A stretch of DNA of 64,000 nucleotides, taken from NCBI RefSeq assembly GCF_000316605.1, contig NC_019683.1, positions 372,001-436,000 on the forward strand, read 5' to 3'. The DNA is from [Leptolyngbya] sp. PCC 7376 (GTDB taxonomy: Bacteria; Cyanobacteriota; Cyanobacteriia; Cyanobacteriales; MRBY01). Below are positions 1 through 8,853 of this stretch, piece after piece. The notes under the pieces are model-generated. The model worked only from the letters and a program-made list of their open reading frames with translations. It was not told the DNA's origin and searched no databases. The number at the start of each line of letters is the position of its first letter. The stretch's first letter is position 1. The translations under genes and the position numbers were made by a program.

Positions 1-501
<501 letters not shown>

Positions 502-650
502 TTAAAATACCAGCTTTTCGTAATGGACAACGGAGGCAACTATTCTTAGCCTTACTTAGCCTTTTGAGATTGGCGATCGCCCCAGAGAGAACCTGATTTT
601 ATTACTATTAAGGGACAGATATTTCTAGTCAAAGGGCAGGATTTGGTGGG

Positions 651-1445
651 ATGATCGACGTGACCTCTTCGGAACAGTGGCAATGGCAGGAATGGCAAGG
701 GAAACCTTATCTCACCTGTGAACTTCTGCGACCTTGGCAACACGGCTTTTTCACAACCCATTTTGCGCCCCAAATGCCAGAGGAATTTGCCGCTGTTTTT
801 GACATCAAACCAAACGCTTACCGAGTGAAACAAGTACATGGCAATGTTGTTTTATCTCCTACAGAAATCAGTTGGGAAGGGGAGCATTTCTCGCAGGCAG
901 ACGGCATTATTACCGATGGAAATGAACAAGCAGTTTTTGTCGCCTCGGCAGATTGTACGCCAGCATTGATCGGCGATCGCCTCACCGGACAAGTCTCAGC
1001 AGTTCATGCAGGATGGCGCGGCACAGCGAAACGTATTTTACCCACTGCAATTCAAAAATTTCTTGATGCAGGTTCAGAACTCAACAACTTATGTGTTGCG
1101 CTCGGCCCAGCAATTAGTGGCGAAGTTTATCAAGTATCTACCGACGTTGCCCTTGCGATGGGAACAAGTTTGGGCTTTAAAGATTTAGAGCACGACCCAG
1201 AGGCAATGATTCTTGCTCTCGAAAATATTGAACAGTCTCCATTACTCTTCGATCCAGAGCCAGACAAATTACGTCTCGATGTCCGTCGAGTGAATCAAAT
1301 CCAACTCGAACAACTCGGTTTAGCACCAACACAAGTGGCGATCGCTCCACATTGTACATTTCAAGAACCCGATAACTTTTTCTCCTACCGCCGCAGTAAC
1401 GAAAAGAAAGTTCAATGGTCAGGCATTACTTCCCGTAATCCTTAA
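651..1445 (+). CDS. pgeF: YfiH/PgeF family multicopper-type protein (peptidoglycan editing factor)
   Basis: A 264-residue protein of the YfiH/DUF152 family. Members have been described as laccase-like, as purine nucleoside-processing enzymes, and as a peptidoglycan editing factor acting on UDP-MurNAc dipeptides. The metal-site signatures are visible: KQVHG near residue 82, SADCTPAL near 137, and the VHAGWRG motif soon after, with the FSYRR segment near the end that is usual for the family. The length fits complete family members. Its start lies 188 bases from the divergent pyrH start. The family is certain; which of the reported activities applies here cannot be told from sequence. Confidence 0.9.
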   Translation: MIDVTSSEQWQWQEWQGKPYLTCELLRPWQHGFFTTHFAPQMPEEFAAVFDIKPNAYRVKQVHGNVVLSPTEISWEGEHFSQADGIITDGNEQAVFVASADCTPALIGDRLTGQVSAVHAGWRGTAKRILPTAIQKFLDAGSELNNLCVALGPAISGEVYQVSTDVALAMGTSLGFKDLEHDPEAMILALENIEQSPLLFDPEPDKLRLDVRRVNQIQLEQLGLAPTQVAIAPHCTFQEPDNFFSYRRSNEKKVQWSGITSRNP

Positions 1446-1485
1446 AGTATTTCACGGCTCATTTCTAATAGACTCAATTAGCAAT

Positions 1486-3192
1486 TTACATACAGTTTCG
1501 AGCTGAACTTAAACGACAATCTATTTTTCGAGGAAAACCAACCGTTACTTTTGTCCCTTGGTTAGGCTCGCTAGTATAAGAAATCTTTCCACCACACATA
1601 TCTAAACACCCTTGAACAATGGATAACCCCAATCCAGTCCCTGGAATTGTGCCAACATTAGCACCTCGATGAAAGGGTTCAAAAATAGAGTCTTGATCAT
1701 CAATATCAATCCCGATACCATAATCTTTGATAATTACAATCACCTGGGAAGCCAAACCTTTTAATTGGATATCAATATGACGACTATCTAGGGAATATTT
1801 AATGGCATTTGATAAAAGATTATTGAAAATTTGACCAAGAATTTTAGGATCATTTTCAAAGGGTTCTATTGTCCCTTTAACTTCCAAATTAATAGCATAG
1901 CTTGGTTTTTTCAATTTATATTCTTCAATTTGCTCTAATAAAAAATCCGAAATATTAACCGGTGTCGATTGTATTGGTATCTGCCCTCTTTCTATCTGAT
2001 TAAAGAAGAGCATATCTTCGATCAAATGATTCATATGACGGACTTTATTCTCGATCATATTCAGCAATTTTTTTTGAGCAGCCTCTGGTAGACTCGCACC
2101 ATGAATTCTCAATGTAGAAGCTGAGGCCAAAATTGAAGCTAATGGTGAGCGATATTCATGAGAAACAGTACCGATAATTTGGGACTTTAGAGCATTCAGT
2201 TCTTGCTCTCGCTGCAAGGATCGTTCGGTTTTAGATAACAATTCCGCCTGCTGAATGGCGATCGCCAACTGTAAAGATAATAATTTGATTAATTCTGTCT
2301 CTTCAATCGTCCAACAACGCGGTTCATCACATTGATGGGCAATCAGTAACCCCCAGAGTTGGGTTGACTGCGACTGATCCGATGAATTACGGCTAGTCGT
2401 CGTAAGTAAAATCGGTACAACTAGATTAGCTTTGACCTGAAATCGTTCTAACAGTTCAATGTGACAGGACGTTAATCCTGCTCGCTGAATGTCATTAATC
2501 GTCGTACATTTACCCTGGACATAATACTGAGCGCCATTATTTTGAAAGCAAGTATCAACGATTTTTTGTCCTAAGGTCGATTGATATTGAGAATTGACTG
2601 ATTCTGCTACGATGACACCGCTCATATCCAATTCACATTTATAAAGCAGCACCCGATCACACTCTAGTAACTGACGGGTTTCAACTGTTGCCTGTTCAAG
2701 AACTTGTTCTAGATCCAGACTCTGGCGAATGCGGAGCGCGATAGAGGTAATAAGACTTTGGCGTTGTTTGCTTTTGTGCAGTCGAGTTTGTAAATTTGAC
2801 TGCTTTAAAACATTTCGCACTGTAGATTGCAAACTTTCAGGCGTTATTTGTCGTTTAACAAGATAATCATAGGCTCCTTGTTTAATGGCCTGAACGGCGA
2901 TCGCCTCATTACCTTGGCCGGTCATCATCACCACAGGAATCTGAGTATTAGATGTCTGGAGAATTTCGAGGAACTCCAGTCCATTCATATCTGGCAAATT
3001 AAAATCCAGCAAAATCAGATGACACACATGAGCATCTAAAAGCTGAAGGCCATCTTCACCAGTATCCGTACCTACAGTCAGATAACTTTGATGGGTATCA
3101 CGCAGCAAAAACTGTTCATAGATATCTCGCTCATCAGGAGAGTCATCAATGATCAAGACAGTTAGAGACTGAGAATCTAATATTTTTTCCAC
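1486..3192 (-). CDS. Receiver-GAF-histidine kinase with DXCF cyanobacteriochrome motifs
   Basis: A 568-residue hybrid kinase without membrane segments. Residues about 10-130 form a receiver domain with phospho-acceptor Asp63 (LLDFNLPDMNG). Residues about 150-315 form a GAF domain with VDTCF (Cys215) and TSCHIELLERF (Cys243-His244), followed by VKANLVVPIL. These are the two cysteine sites of DXCF-type cyanobacteriochromes, which covalently bind a bilin and usually sense blue or green light. A HisKA domain with His345 (TVSHEYRSPL) and an HATPase domain with GTGLGLSIV complete it. It is the last gene of a same-strand cluster with an Rcp1-like regulator and a phytochrome, so a light role fits. 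Domain calls are firm; bilin binding is inferred from the cysteines and context. Confidence 0.9.
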   Translation of the reverse strand: MEKILDSQSLTVLIIDDSPDERDIYEQFLLRDTHQSYLTVGTDTGEDGLQLLDAHVCHLILLDFNLPDMNGLEFLEILQTSNTQIPVVMMTGQGNEAIAVQAIKQGAYDYLVKRQITPESLQSTVRNVLKQSNLQTRLHKSKQRQSLITSIALRIRQSLDLEQVLEQATVETRQLLECDRVLLYKCELDMSGVIVAESVNSQYQSTLGQKIVDTCFQNNGAQYYVQGKCTTINDIQRAGLTSCHIELLERFQVKANLVVPILLTTTSRNSSDQSQSTQLWGLLIAHQCDEPRCWTIEETELIKLLSLQLAIAIQQAELLSKTERSLQREQELNALKSQIIGTVSHEYRSPLASILASASTLRIHGASLPEAAQKKLLNMIENKVRHMNHLIEDMLFFNQIERGQIPIQSTPVNISDFLLEQIEEYKLKKPSYAINLEVKGTIEPFENDPKILGQIFNNLLSNAIKYSLDSRHIDIQLKGLASQVIVIIKDYGIGIDIDDQDSIFEPFHRGANVGTIPGTGLGLSIVQGCLDMCGGKISYTSEPNQGTKVTVGFPRKIDCRLSSARNCM

Positions 3193-3305
3193 ATTCGTGT
3201 CTGCTGTTCGTCCAACTCAATCCCGGTTAAATCGGTCATCTTCCAAAAACTTTAGGGATTAGTCAAGACACAACAACATAGTAAAAATATATAGTTATCG
3301 TAACA

Positions 3306-3755
3306 TCAAACAACTTGCGGCAAAGTGTTGGCATTCAACCAAAAATCAACAAATGCTTGTACCGTAATTCTCATTTGTTCAAAGTTAATTGGCTTAACCA
3401 GATAACCATTTGCACCATGGCGATAGCAAAAATCAATGTCTTGAGGATTACTAGAGGTCGTGAAGATAACTATCGGCATTTTTTTGAAGTTCTCATCTTC
3501 CTTAAGCTGCTCTAACACTTCACGGCCATCAGTTCCTGGCAAATTTAGATCTAGCAGTACCACTGATGGCTGGGGGATCAATTGCTTATTTGTATAGGCT
3601 CCTTTATAGGATAAAAAATCTAGAGCATCATCCCCATCTTTGCAACGATAGATAGGTTGCTGGATATTCATATCACCCAAAAATTCCATCAAAACAGTAA
3701 AGTCTTCGTCGTTATCTTCAACAACTAATAGGGGAGATTTCAACAATTTATCCAT
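3306..3755 (-). CDS. rcp1: Single-domain response regulator, Rcp1 type
   Basis: A 149-residue stand-alone receiver domain. The acidic pocket (VVEDNDED), phospho-acceptor Asp69 (LLDLNLPGTDG), switch residues IFTTSS and the conserved Lys in GYLVKPIN are all present. The C-terminal FVDFWL segment is typical of Rcp1-type regulators, where the aromatic pair supports dimerisation. It sits between the phytochrome gene, 98 bases upstream, and the hybrid kinase gene, 113 bases downstream, on the same strand. In Synechocystis the phytochrome Cph1 phosphorylates Rcp1, encoded next to it. No output domain is present, so it passes signals through protein contacts. The family call is very safe; the partner is inferred from position. 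Confidence 0.92.
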   Translation of the reverse strand: MDKLLKSPLLVVEDNDEDFTVLMEFLGDMNIQQPIYRCKDGDDALDFLSYKGAYTNKQLIPQPSVVLLDLNLPGTDGREVLEQLKEDENFKKMPIVIFTTSSNPQDIDFCYRHGANGYLVKPINFEQMRITVQAFVDFWLNANTLPQVV

Positions 3756-3853
3756 ATAGAAAAGAGGGGGCCAGGAAGAAATGTGAACTTATTTGAACAA
3801 ATATTAATGTCATCAAACCCTATTGTCTGAATATTTAATTTTTAATTTAGGAA

Positions 3854-6193
3854 TCATCCACCATTTTTCTTTTGGAAATCGTCTGGATCTGATATCTCAG
3901 CCGCAGCCTTTTCTGAACAGGATGTGTTCAGTGTGAAGTAGAATGTCGAACCTTTTCCATAATCACTAGTTACCCAGATCGTTCCACCGTGATGTTCAAT
4001 AATTTTGCGGGTTATTGTGAGACCAACTCCAGTACCGCCACCAAATTGCTCACGGCCATGGAGTCGTTTAAATAGCGTGAAAATTTTGTGTAGATGGCGA
4101 TCACGGATCCCAATGCCATTATCTTTCACATAATAAATGAACTGATTTTTGATGTGATGTTCTTTGGCGATCACTCCAAACTCATCATCATCAGGGGCTA
4201 AGTAGCCAATTTCTACGAGTTTGTGAGATTGCGTATTGTATTTGAGGGCATTATTGAGCAGATTACTAAAAGCTTCTCTAATGACGATTGGGTCAACCTT
4301 CACAATCGGTAGCGATCGCGGTATCACAAACTCCGTTATTGCTTGCTCGTGATTCAGTTGTAGAAGATTCATCTCTTCACTCAAGATGACATTGAGATCC
4401 GTGACCTGCCGTTTAATTTCAGTCTGACCTAAACGCGAGAAATACAGCAACGCTTCAATCAAAGATTGCATCCGCTGGGTCAGCTTCATAATTGTCGCTA
4501 AACGCTTAACCCCTTCCTCTTCCAATGCGTCTGGGTAATCTCGAATCATCAAGTTGGCATAATTATAAATGCCGCGTAATGGTTCCTGTAAATCATGGGA
4601 AGCTGCATACGCAAAAGAATCAAGCTCTTTGTTACTGCGCTGTAACTCTAAATTAAGGTTGGCAAGCTCATCAGCTTTATTCAGGACAATACCCACTAGA
4701 GAACTACGTAGCTCCAAAGCAATCTTGATATCTGAGTCACGCCAAGGTAACGAACGATGATGTACTGTTTCTTTCCACACTTCAAATGATCGCCGTGGTG
4801 AAAGTTCTAAGTCACCATCATCATTTTTTACCAGCTGAGCTTCTGGCTCTCCAGCCCATTTAATCGTCTGGGAAACCTCTGGGCGAAACCAAAGGATAGA
4901 ATACTGACGCACTTTCGAGATTTGTAGCAGAAAAATACCACTAGCGATCGCCTGAAAATTTTCGGCTGGCAAATACTCTTCCGCTAGCGCTTCTGTATAA
5001 AAAATATTGTTTTCTATTTTCGAGTTTGCCCAAGAAAGAAAGTCTCGAATGTCTTTGATCTCTGGTGTTTTGCCAATACAGGTAATCTCCCCATCAAGGC
5101 AAATTGCAGCACCATGAGCATCTATTAAGGCAAGCAGGGTTTGATCCGGCTCAGTTAATGCAGTTTGTAAATCATCGGCCTGGGCGATCGCCTCAATAAA
5201 TTCCGATAAGTAGGCTTGTTGTTGTTTTTGAGCCTGAAGTTCCGTGTAGTTCAGTTTATTATTCAGCTCCAAACACATCAATTTCCCCAGAAAAACACAA
5301 GCTGTTCTAATGTCACAGGGGATATGCTTTGGGCTTGAATGATGACAATTAATCAGTCCCCATAATTGCCCATCTTTGATCAACGGCATCACCATAGAAG
5401 CTGCAACATCCATATTTTGGAGATATTGGACATGACAAGGCGATGGTGGCCTCAGAATTGCATAGCTCAGATCAAGAAGCTCTGAATCATTCAATGCGAG
5501 CAAAGGTATAGGTTCATCTTCAACATCAGAAATAAGCCGCAAAGCATTCATCTGGAACAACTCACGGGCCGAGACTGGAATGTCAACATTTGGAAAATGC
5601 AAACCTAAGTATGACGTCATGTGTTCCGCTTTGCTTTCTGCCTCTATTATCCCAACCCCATCGCGATCAAAACGATAGACCAAAACCCGTTCAAATCCAG
5701 TTAAATGGCGAATTTTTTCGACGAAAAACAACAATAAATTACGTAGATAAGTAACTTGCTGCATTTGCATCAAAGCATCTTCAAGAACCTCCTGAAAAGA
5801 GGCGATATTTTGTTTCGACTTAGCTTCAGTGGGTTCTAATTCAAGAATAAGAAGCTCTTCTATCTGATGCATAAGAGCAGAAAAACAACATTGCTTTCCT
5901 TGCACTTCAATTGCGAAATGATGCGTTTGAGGAGTATGAAATTGTTTATTTAGAATGGCCTCTAGATCAAGAATTTGCTGTTCAGAGAAAATGAAGTGTA
6001 GAGATTCTCCAAGTAACTTTTCTGCAGTTTGATCTAAATATGACGAGACATTTTGACTCACATGCTCAATCACAAAAGTTGTCGGATTAACAGCCAACAA
6101 AAAACCATGGGATTGTATTGCACCCGGAGTCCTCACTGGAAACCCCTCTGGATATCTGTCGAATAGTTCTTGTTGCTTAGCAGCTTGTGCCAT
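3854..6193 (-). CDS. cph1: Cyanobacterial phytochrome histidine kinase, Cph1 type
   Basis: A 779-residue red/far-red photoreceptor kinase with the order PAS (about 20-120), GAF (about 140-310), PHY (about 320-500), HisKA and HATPase. The chromophore site is visible as Cys253-His254 (SPCHVQYLQNM), and the DIP motif begins at Asp204 (DIPVSARELF). The PHY tongue has WFRPE at 435-439 and PRRSF at 466-470, both diagnostic of true phytochromes. The phospho-acceptor is His533 (ASHDLQEPLRG), and the ATP site has DNGIGI and GGTGVGL. A Cys in the GAF domain fits phycocyanobilin rather than biliverdin attachment (inference). It is the first gene of the cluster with the Rcp1-like regulator and the cyanobacteriochrome-like kinase. 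All key residues are intact. Confidence 0.96.
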   Translation of the reverse strand: MAQAAKQQELFDRYPEGFPVRTPGAIQSHGFLLAVNPTTFVIEHVSQNVSSYLDQTAEKLLGESLHFIFSEQQILDLEAILNKQFHTPQTHHFAIEVQGKQCCFSALMHQIEELLILELEPTEAKSKQNIASFQEVLEDALMQMQQVTYLRNLLLFFVEKIRHLTGFERVLVYRFDRDGVGIIEAESKAEHMTSYLGLHFPNVDIPVSARELFQMNALRLISDVEDEPIPLLALNDSELLDLSYAILRPPSPCHVQYLQNMDVAASMVMPLIKDGQLWGLINCHHSSPKHIPCDIRTACVFLGKLMCLELNNKLNYTELQAQKQQQAYLSEFIEAIAQADDLQTALTEPDQTLLALIDAHGAAICLDGEITCIGKTPEIKDIRDFLSWANSKIENNIFYTEALAEEYLPAENFQAIASGIFLLQISKVRQYSILWFRPEVSQTIKWAGEPEAQLVKNDDGDLELSPRRSFEVWKETVHHRSLPWRDSDIKIALELRSSLVGIVLNKADELANLNLELQRSNKELDSFAYAASHDLQEPLRGIYNYANLMIRDYPDALEEEGVKRLATIMKLTQRMQSLIEALLYFSRLGQTEIKRQVTDLNVILSEEMNLLQLNHEQAITEFVIPRSLPIVKVDPIVIREAFSNLLNNALKYNTQSHKLVEIGYLAPDDDEFGVIAKEHHIKNQFIYYVKDNGIGIRDRHLHKIFTLFKRLHGREQFGGGTGVGLTITRKIIEHHGGTIWVTSDYGKGSTFYFTLNTSCSEKAAAEISDPDDFQKKNGG

Positions 6194-6332
6194 GACAATA
6201 GTTTGTGACTAAAACAGCCATAAAATAGTTGGTCGTTTTTAAATATTTTTTTGCTCAATCAACTCAATCAAGGTTAATTGAATTCCTCATAAGCTTACTG
6301 CGACCTCTCATATCCTCTCTAGAAATGCTTAT

Positions 6333-6357
6333 AAAAAAAGGGACAATAAAGCCCCTA
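6333..6357 (-). terminator. Weak terminator candidate after rpsA
   Basis: On the minus strand, 54 bases after the rpsA stop, a short AGGG/CCCT stem is followed directly by seven T. The stem is weak, so this is only a plausible intrinsic terminator. Confidence 0.35.
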
Positions 6358-6410
6358 ATATCTATTAATTAAATTTAAATTGTTGAATAACCAGGATATT
6401 GAGTGAGAGT

Positions 6411-7394
6411 TTACTCTTCAACTGCGCTAACAAACTCTTCTTCAACCTCAACAGTATCAGCCGCAGCTTCCTGTTCTTCAACAGTGAGACCAGCCGCTTC
6501 AGCAAGCAACTTCTGGCGGTACTTCTCAGCCATTTCCTCAGCCTTCTCAAACACAAGCTCGCGATTCTTGAGCATATCACCAGGTTCAGGCTCAAGCTGC
6601 TTCGTAGAAAGGGAAATACGACCACGCTCAGCATCAAGATCAATGATCATTACCTTCAGCTCGTCATTCACCTGAAAGACGCTGTGAGGTGTATCGATAT
6701 GATCATGAGAGATTTCAGAAATGTGGAGCAGACCGCTAACACCACCGATGTCAATAAATGCACCATAGGGCTTAATACCGCGGACGGAACCAACAACAAC
6801 TTCACCAACTTCCAGGCCATTCATCTTACGCTCAACAAGCGCACGACGATGACTAAGGACGAGGCGGTTACGATCTTCATCAACCTCTAGGAACTTGAGA
6901 GGAAGTTCTTGACCAACCAAGTCTTCTTTTGCTTGGCGAGTGCTGATGTGAGAACCGGGGATAAAGCCGCGTAGACCTTCGATGCGAACTAACGCACCAC
7001 CACGGTTTGTCGCGAAAACAAGGGAGCGAACGGTTGCATCTTCTGCCTGAAGCTGGCGAACACGTTCCCAAGCACGCATGTACTCGATACGACGAATGGA
7101 GAGCGTCAACTGACCATCTTCATTTTCATCGGTAAGGATAAAAAATTCGCGTGTTTCTTCCGCCTGTAAAACTTCATCGGGAGCATCAACACGGTTGATG
7201 GACATCTCCTGAATAGGAATATATGCTGCTGTTTTTGCACCAATGTCAATCAGTGCGCCTCTAGGCTCCATACTGAACACTGTACCGGGAACAATATCCC
7301 CAGGACTAAAGTGGTAATCGTACTTATCTAAAAGCGCGGCAAAATCTTCGTGGGTAAAACCAATATCTACTGTAGTTGTGTTCTGACTGACCAT
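6411..7394 (-). CDS. rpsA: 30S ribosomal protein S1
   Basis: A 327-residue ribosomal protein S1, which binds mRNA and supports translation initiation on the small subunit. Three S1/OB domains follow one another: FSPGDIVPGTVF near residue 30, a central domain near 110-180 containing GLRGFIPGSHIS, and GEVVVGSVRGIKPYGAFIDIGG near 197-220 leading to GLLHISEISHDHI. The length of about 330 residues with three domains is the usual cyanobacterial form, shorter than the six-domain proteobacterial S1. The tail is rich in Glu and Val. It lies downstream of nrdR and psbT on the same strand, separated from nrdR by a long leader. Confidence 0.96.
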   Translation of the reverse strand: MVSQNTTTVDIGFTHEDFAALLDKYDYHFSPGDIVPGTVFSMEPRGALIDIGAKTAAYIPIQEMSINRVDAPDEVLQAEETREFFILTDENEDGQLTLSIRRIEYMRAWERVRQLQAEDATVRSLVFATNRGGALVRIEGLRGFIPGSHISTRQAKEDLVGQELPLKFLEVDEDRNRLVLSHRRALVERKMNGLEVGEVVVGSVRGIKPYGAFIDIGGVSGLLHISEISHDHIDTPHSVFQVNDELKVMIIDLDAERGRISLSTKQLEPEPGDMLKNRELVFEKAEEMAEKYRQKLLAEAAGLTVEEQEAAADTVEVEEEFVSAVEE

Positions 7395-7816
7395 GTGTGT
7401 TCTATTCCTAGTGTTTAATCTCCTAAACTGTTTGTTGCTTGCCTCTTTTGATGATGGGTGGTGATTTTTTTTGATTCTCGCTACTCTATTGGGAACAGAG
7501 CCAAATCAAATCATCATGCCAACGCGCCAGAGGAATAGTTAAGGGATGGGAAAGCATCTCCTTCACCAGCGTGGGTAAATTACAGGGAATGGCGATCGCA
7601 GTTAGGAGTGCGGTGCATCGTAATTTACAGCAGCAAAAATGAGTCGTACTACGTTATAAATCGAAGTATGACCATCATCGATATCTTAAAATGACAAAAA
7701 GTAAATATATCTAAGATACAGGATACCAATAGTATCTCAAAAAACGGTTGAGATACAAATTTAAATCGCAGTATTTTTTCACGATGTAATGAAATCAATA
7801 AATAACAGCTTCGCAG
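7395..7816 (-). other. 422-base nrdR-rpsA intergenic region, probable rpsA leader
   Basis: No gene is supported here. The region between the nrdR stop and rpsA start holds one HIP1 site near 7591 and a perfect 9-base inverted repeat at 7732-7756. It is long enough for a separate rpsA promoter and an extended 5' leader. Confidence 0.5.
7732..7756. repeat. Perfect 9-base inverted repeat downstream of nrdR
   Basis: GTATCTCAA at 7732-7740 is the exact complement of TTGAGATAC at 7748-7756, with a 7-base loop. It lies 61 bases past the nrdR stop. Read on the minus strand there is no T-run after the stem (the T-run is in the loop), so it may be an operator or RNA hairpin rather than a standard terminator. 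Confidence 0.5.
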
Positions 7817-8383
7817 TTACTTACTAGTCGGGGAAGCCAGGATTGTTTTCTTAGATGGGGACTTTTCTTTAGAGACAATATTATTATTTCCTTCTTCTTC
7901 AGCATCCTGCAACCACTCACTCGCTTCTTTAGCGGTATCTTGCAAATGATTGAGAGTATTGATAAAGTCATCAACGTCTTGGAATTGACGATATACCGAT
8001 GCAAAACGCACGTAGGCAACCTCACTCTCTTGACGCAATCGATGCAATACAAGCTCACCAATTTTATCAGTGGAAATGCTGCGCTTCGGGCTCTGTTGGA
8101 GCTGGGTTTCGATTTCTTCGGTTATTGTTTCAATAATGCTTGGGGAGACTGCCGTCTTTTCACAAGCCCGTGCCATACCACGGATAAGTTTAGAACGATC
8201 AAAGGTTTCGCTTTGCCCATTGCGTTTAACGACTGAGATCGGAACAAATTCAATCCGTTCGTAAGTAGTGAAGCGGTGTTTACAGCTTAGGCATTCACGA
8301 CGACGGCGAATGCTACGCCCAGCTCCTGTCGCTCTTGATTCGAGGACACGACTATCAGTATGGTCACAATAGGGGCAATGCAT
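7817..8383 (-). CDS. nrdR: Transcriptional repressor NrdR
   Basis: A 188-residue repressor of ribonucleotide reductase genes that senses ATP/dATP. The N-terminal zinc ribbon is complete (MHCPYCDHTDSRV, then ECLSCKHRFTTYER near residues 33-46). The ATP-cone follows at about 49-139, with VVKRNGQSETFDRSKL and VAYVRFASVYRQF. The C-terminal tail after residue 150 (EASEWLQDAEEEGNN, then Lys/Ser-rich) is longer than in the 150-residue E. coli protein, a common cyanobacterial feature. It lies 157 bases after psbT and upstream of rpsA on the same strand. I found no clear NrdR box pair in the window. Confidence 0.96.
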   Translation of the reverse strand: MHCPYCDHTDSRVLESRATGAGRSIRRRRECLSCKHRFTTYERIEFVPISVVKRNGQSETFDRSKLIRGMARACEKTAVSPSIIETITEEIETQLQQSPKRSISTDKIGELVLHRLRQESEVAYVRFASVYRQFQDVDDFINTLNHLQDTAKEASEWLQDAEEEGNNNIVSKEKSPSKKTILASPTSK

Positions 8384-8455
8384 AATATCGAAACAGTTTA
8401 TTTAATAAACTCTCAAATGTGTGTGATTGCGGGATATATGTGTTTACCACAAAAC

Positions 8456-8508
8456 CCTAAATCAAGATCCCCGTTACGGTCTCGGCACTGCTCGGAGCTT
8501 GATTTAGG
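8456..8508 (-). terminator. Inverted repeat after psbT, possible terminator
   Basis: An 11-base perfect inverted repeat (CCTAAATCAAG at 8456-8466 and its complement at 8498-8508) with a 31-base loop lies between psbT and nrdR. On the minus strand the stem is followed by GTTTTG. The long loop makes an intrinsic terminator only moderately likely; an RNA processing or regulatory hairpin is an alternative. Confidence 0.4.
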
Positions 8509-8540
8509 AAAAGCAATCTAAAAAGGTTCTTTTTACTTTT

Positions 8541-8636
8541 TTATTTTTCGATGCGAGGGGGCTCACGGAAGGCGATCGCAAAGAAAAGGACGGACAAGGA
8601 CATCGCCAAGACGAGAATGTAAGCTACACTATCCAT
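8541..8636 (-). CDS. psbT: Photosystem II subunit PsbT
   Basis: A 31-residue single-span membrane protein of photosystem II, which lies at the dimer interface near D1 and aids recovery after photodamage. The peptide starts MDSVAYILVLAMSLSVLFF, forms one transmembrane helix, and ends FREPPRIEK, all typical of PsbT. The stop codon TAA lies at 8541-8543. In many cyanobacteria psbT follows psbB; here the upstream neighbour is rluD on the opposite strand, so psbT has its own promoter. The downstream order psbT-nrdR-rpsA is on one strand. The gene contains a HIP1 site at 8573-8580 coding Ala-Ile-Ala. Confidence 0.95.
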   Translation of the reverse strand: MDSVAYILVLAMSLSVLFFAIAFREPPRIEK

Positions 8637-8853
8637 TTTTATTAACCAAAATATTCTGAACTTTGCTATAACTTTAACATTTTTTCGTTGAAATGAAATT
8701 GGGTGCGATTGAGATTAGCCCCTTTTCTGAAATTGTTTGAATTTTGTTTTGTTTTGTCTTCTGAAATGGAAAGCTAGGGTTGACTAAAAAAGGCGGTAAG
8801 TGTTCTGCTGGGAGACTTCGAGAAGAACTGTAATTTATCGATGGAGAGCAGAA

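Noticed and set aside
8384-8455. NrdR box near nrdR or psbT
   Set aside because: Only a single loose ATATATGTGTTT stretch is present, without the required pair of 16-base boxes.
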